Shown piece after piece: positions 61,965 through 64,000 of a stretch of DNA of 64,000 bases. The translations under genes were made by a program, and so were the position numbers. Numbering within the stretch: the first letter of the stretch is position 1; each line of letters begins with the position of its first letter. The stretch is from UBA2040 sp041674745. GTDB taxonomy: Bacteria; Bacteroidota; Bacteroidia; Flavobacteriales_D; Crocinitomicaceae. Where the stretch lies: positions 13,573-77,572 of the forward strand of contig JBAYVD010000016.1 of the NCBI GenBank assembly GCA_041674745.1, in the 5' to 3' direction. The notes below the pieces were generated by a model. The model was not told the DNA's origin and did no database searches. It saw only the letters and a list, made by a program, of their open reading frames with translations.

Positions 61965-63666
61965 AAAGAAATATGTACTAGCGATTTTTGCTGTATTTTG
62001 TGCATTGGGACTTTTTGCACAAGAAGATGTAACAATTTTGGTCAAAGGGAATCGTGAAGTGGAAATCGCCAATCGATTGGCGGTAGCTCCGCGCATTATC
62101 GATACGGTTTTGCCCACGCCTGTCGTGGATTATCCACGATTGAGTTTGTTACAACCAACTTCTATCGAATTGCAAAAAATTGACCCGGCATCTGTCAAGA
62201 TTGTGGACAAATTGCCGCAATTGTATCATTCGTATGTAAAAGTAGGAGTGGGAACTGAATTCATGCCGTTGGGCGAAATTTATTTCAACAATACACGCTC
62301 TCGTCGTTACCATTATGGGGTAAATGTGAAACATTTGAGTTCGTTCGGTAACATCAAAGAGTATGCGCCTGCTCAATTTGACCGCACCAAAGGAGAAATT
62401 TTCGGCTCTATTTTAGAGAACAATTATACGTTGAACGGGGCTTTCCACATGGGAAGTCAAGGTTTGCATTATTACGGTTTTGCGAATGATTCCATCGCTA
62501 AAGATAGCATTCGTCAACGGTATTCCGATATTGGATTCACGACTCAGTTTTTGTCGCATGCCAAGGACAGCGGGAATTTGAATTACAAAGTGGGAATTAC
62601 CTACAACAATTACAACAGTCAAAAATCAACGGTGGATTCTTTGGCCAATTGGAGAGCAAAAGAAAATTATTTTGGAATAGATGGTGGAGCTTGGTACAAA
62701 ATGGGCAAAGATATTTTTGCAGCAGATGTTTCCTTGCATTACAACGGTTATCGCTATGGCGAAGTGGGGAAATACATTACACCTGCAGATTCAGGCTTAT
62801 TCCGAGACAATACCGTTTTCAGTTTGCGACCGAATATTACGACCTATGCCTACAACAATCGACTGAAAGCGACGGTAGGAATCGACTTTACAATCGATGG
62901 TGGCAAGACAACCAAAGCGTATATTTACCCAATTGCCGAAGCAAAATACTCTTTGTTCAACGATATCTTCATTCCGTATGTTGGAGTGAAAGGTGGACTG
63001 AAACAGAAAAGCTTTAAAACTTTGAGCTCGCTGAACGAATTTATTTTACCCAACATTGAAATTAAAAATGAACACCAAGCCATTGATTTTTATGGTGGTA
63101 TCCGCGGTACAATTTCAAGACGCATAGGATTTAACGTGAGCGCTAGTTACCAACATGTGAAAAATAAAGCGCTGTTTGTCACCGATACCTTGCATATTCG
63201 AGGGAATCAGTTCAAAGTGATTTACGACACGCTGAATCAAGCGACCATTGAAGGATCTATTTACTTTCAGTTAAAGGAAAAATTGAAAATTGATGTGATT
63301 GGAAGATACAATTCATATGCGTTGCTCAACAACAGCTACGCGTGGAATTTACCGACATGGGAATTGATTCTACGTGGCAAATACAATTTGTACGATAAAC
63401 TCGTAGCACAAGTAGATTTGCTGTTGCTGGGCGGCAGAAGAGCCATGGTCTATGCCCCAGGAACGGATGTTCAATTGGAAAACAACCAGTATTTTAAAAG
63501 TCTTGGTTTTGTCGGGGATGCCAACTTAAGTTTGGAGTATTTGTACAACAACCGCATTTCGGTATATTTCCAAATGAACAATTTTGCTGCGCAACGCTAT
63601 GCAAGATGGTACAGCTATCCGGTGCAAGGCTTCCAAGTTTTGGGTGGTTTTACCTTTAAGTTTTAA
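61951..63666 (+). CDS. Outer-membrane beta-barrel protein (TonB-receptor-barrel-like)
   Basis: 571 residues with a signal peptide (cleavage near GLFAQ) and about 16 alternating, aromatic-rich beta strands ending in FTFKF, the C-terminal aromatic signature for BAM insertion. No plug domain or TonB box is evident, so it is probably not a full TonB-dependent transporter. Start ATG 61951 lies inside the TPR gene. Pairing with a TPR scaffold suggests an envelope complex. Confidence 0.82.
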   Translation: MVATKKKYVLAIFAVFCALGLFAQEDVTILVKGNREVEIANRLAVAPRIIDTVLPTPVVDYPRLSLLQPTSIELQKIDPASVKIVDKLPQLYHSYVKVGVGTEFMPLGEIYFNNTRSRRYHYGVNVKHLSSFGNIKEYAPAQFDRTKGEIFGSILENNYTLNGAFHMGSQGLHYYGFANDSIAKDSIRQRYSDIGFTTQFLSHAKDSGNLNYKVGITYNNYNSQKSTVDSLANWRAKENYFGIDGGAWYKMGKDIFAADVSLHYNGYRYGEVGKYITPADSGLFRDNTVFSLRPNITTYAYNNRLKATVGIDFTIDGGKTTKAYIYPIAEAKYSLFNDIFIPYVGVKGGLKQKSFKTLSSLNEFILPNIEIKNEHQAIDFYGGIRGTISRRIGFNVSASYQHVKNKALFVTDTLHIRGNQFKVIYDTLNQATIEGSIYFQLKEKLKIDVIGRYNSYALLNNSYAWNLPTWELILRGKYNLYDKLVAQVDLLLLGGRRAMVYAPGTDVQLENNQYFKSLGFVGDANLSLEYLYNNRISVYFQMNNFAAQRYARWYSYPVQGFQVLGGFTFKF

Positions 63667-63678
63667 GGGCGCTTCGCG

Positions 63679-63700
63679 CAGTTGCAAGTTGCAAGTTCTT
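63679..63700 (+). repeat. Inverted copy of the terminal repeat
   Basis: CAGTTGCAAGTTGCAAGTTC here is complementary, with one mismatch, to GAACTTGCAACTCGCAACT in the second long repeat (63969 onward). A small GCGC-TTC-GCGC hairpin lies just before it, around 63670-63680. Confidence 0.6.
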
Positions 63701-63811
63701 TTTCAACAAATTGAAAAATTCAAAGTGGCTAGTTCTGTGCGCTGATCCATTTTTTCTAAATTGTGGGTAGAACGGCTTCGTTGTAGCGTTCCATTCATTT
63801 TATATTTCGCC

Positions 63812-63874
63812 TAAGCACCCAGAACTTGCAACTCTGAATTGCGCAGCAAGAACTCGCAACTTTTAAAACTTTCC
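63812..63874 (+). repeat. Long direct repeat, copy 1
   Basis: 63 bases starting TAAGCACCCAGAACTTGCAA and ending TTTTAAAACTTTCC. It is repeated 119 bases later. No open reading frame of note exists in 63667-64000. Confidence 0.9.
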
Positions 63875-63930
63875 AAAACAAAAAAAGAGAGCCTCAACCG
63901 AGAATCCCTTCGTTTTAATATTTATTACCA

Positions 63931-64000
63931 TAAGCACCCAGAACTTGCAACTCTGAATTGCGCAGCAAGAACTTGCAACTCGCAACTTTTAAAACTTTCC
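63931..64000 (+). repeat. Long direct repeat, copy 2
   Basis: Same sequence as copy 1 but with a 7-base tandem insertion (TTGCAAC) inside, giving 70 bases. It ends exactly with the window, so more copies may follow. Confidence 0.9.

Noticed and set aside
63812..64000. CRISPR-like spacing of repeats at the window end
   Set aside because: The units are 63-70 bases, too long and too few, differ by an internal insertion, and there are no cas genes. A dispersed or tandem repeat is a better description.

Overview
The window is chromosomal DNA of a member of the Bacteroidetes, most likely Flavobacteriales. The evidence is AT-rich coding sequence, TTG-N19-TAnnTTTG promoters, five large secreted proteins ending in type IX secretion (T9SS) sorting domains, a DUF3109 and a probable DUF4837 protein, and an atpBEFHAG cluster without atpD/atpC. 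A Crocinitomicaceae/Fluviicola-like origin is possible but is a guess. I see no rRNA, tRNA, CRISPR array, prophage or insertion sequence.

Layout. 0-4.6 kb: Omp28-like thioredoxin-fold lipoprotein, a small unknown protein, a biotin carrier protein and an M1 aminopeptidase lipoprotein. 4.6-9.8 kb: ATP synthase F0 plus F1 delta, alpha and gamma genes, with two structured intergenic elements. 9.9-17.5 kb: a soluble histidine kinase and an NtrC-type sigma-54 activator. After a short intergenic region carrying three regularly spaced TACCC/GGGTA half-sites and a sigma-54-like box, there is an operon for a doubled four-cysteine protein, glutamate dehydrogenase, the three-part proton-translocating transhydrogenase and a GreA/Rnk-like protein. 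I consider this the most interesting module here: a self-contained candidate regulon linking glutamate/2-oxoglutarate to NAD(P)(H) balance. 17.7-31 kb: miaE, a repeat-rich T9SS protein, DUF3109, rimP-nusA, a 3.3-kb T9SS gene inserted backwards, then infB. rimP and infB share a leader hairpin.

31-38.3 kb: tatA, gatA, a lytic transglycosylase, a DUF4837-like lipoprotein, two glycosyltransferases, a UbiA-like membrane protein and a thioesterase in one direction, converging on radA. 39.8-48.1 kb: M36 and S1-type T9SS proteases, an M42 aminopeptidase, an SCO1 protein and an aldehyde dehydrogenase. 48.3-53.5 kb: uridine kinase, an unknown exported protein and a very large multi-spanning NtrY-like kinase. 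53.8-58.7 kb, mostly minus strand: a T9SS protein, an omega-amidase/aminotransferase pair that fits the last step of methionine salvage, a small lipoprotein and an FtsE-type ATPase. 58.9-63.7 kb: a 1,000-residue TPR protein overlapping an outer-membrane barrel gene. The last 330 bp hold long direct and inverted repeats that run off the window end.

Most housekeeping operons run on the plus strand. All five T9SS cargo genes lie on the minus strand as single genes between them, several separated from their neighbours by bidirectional terminators.
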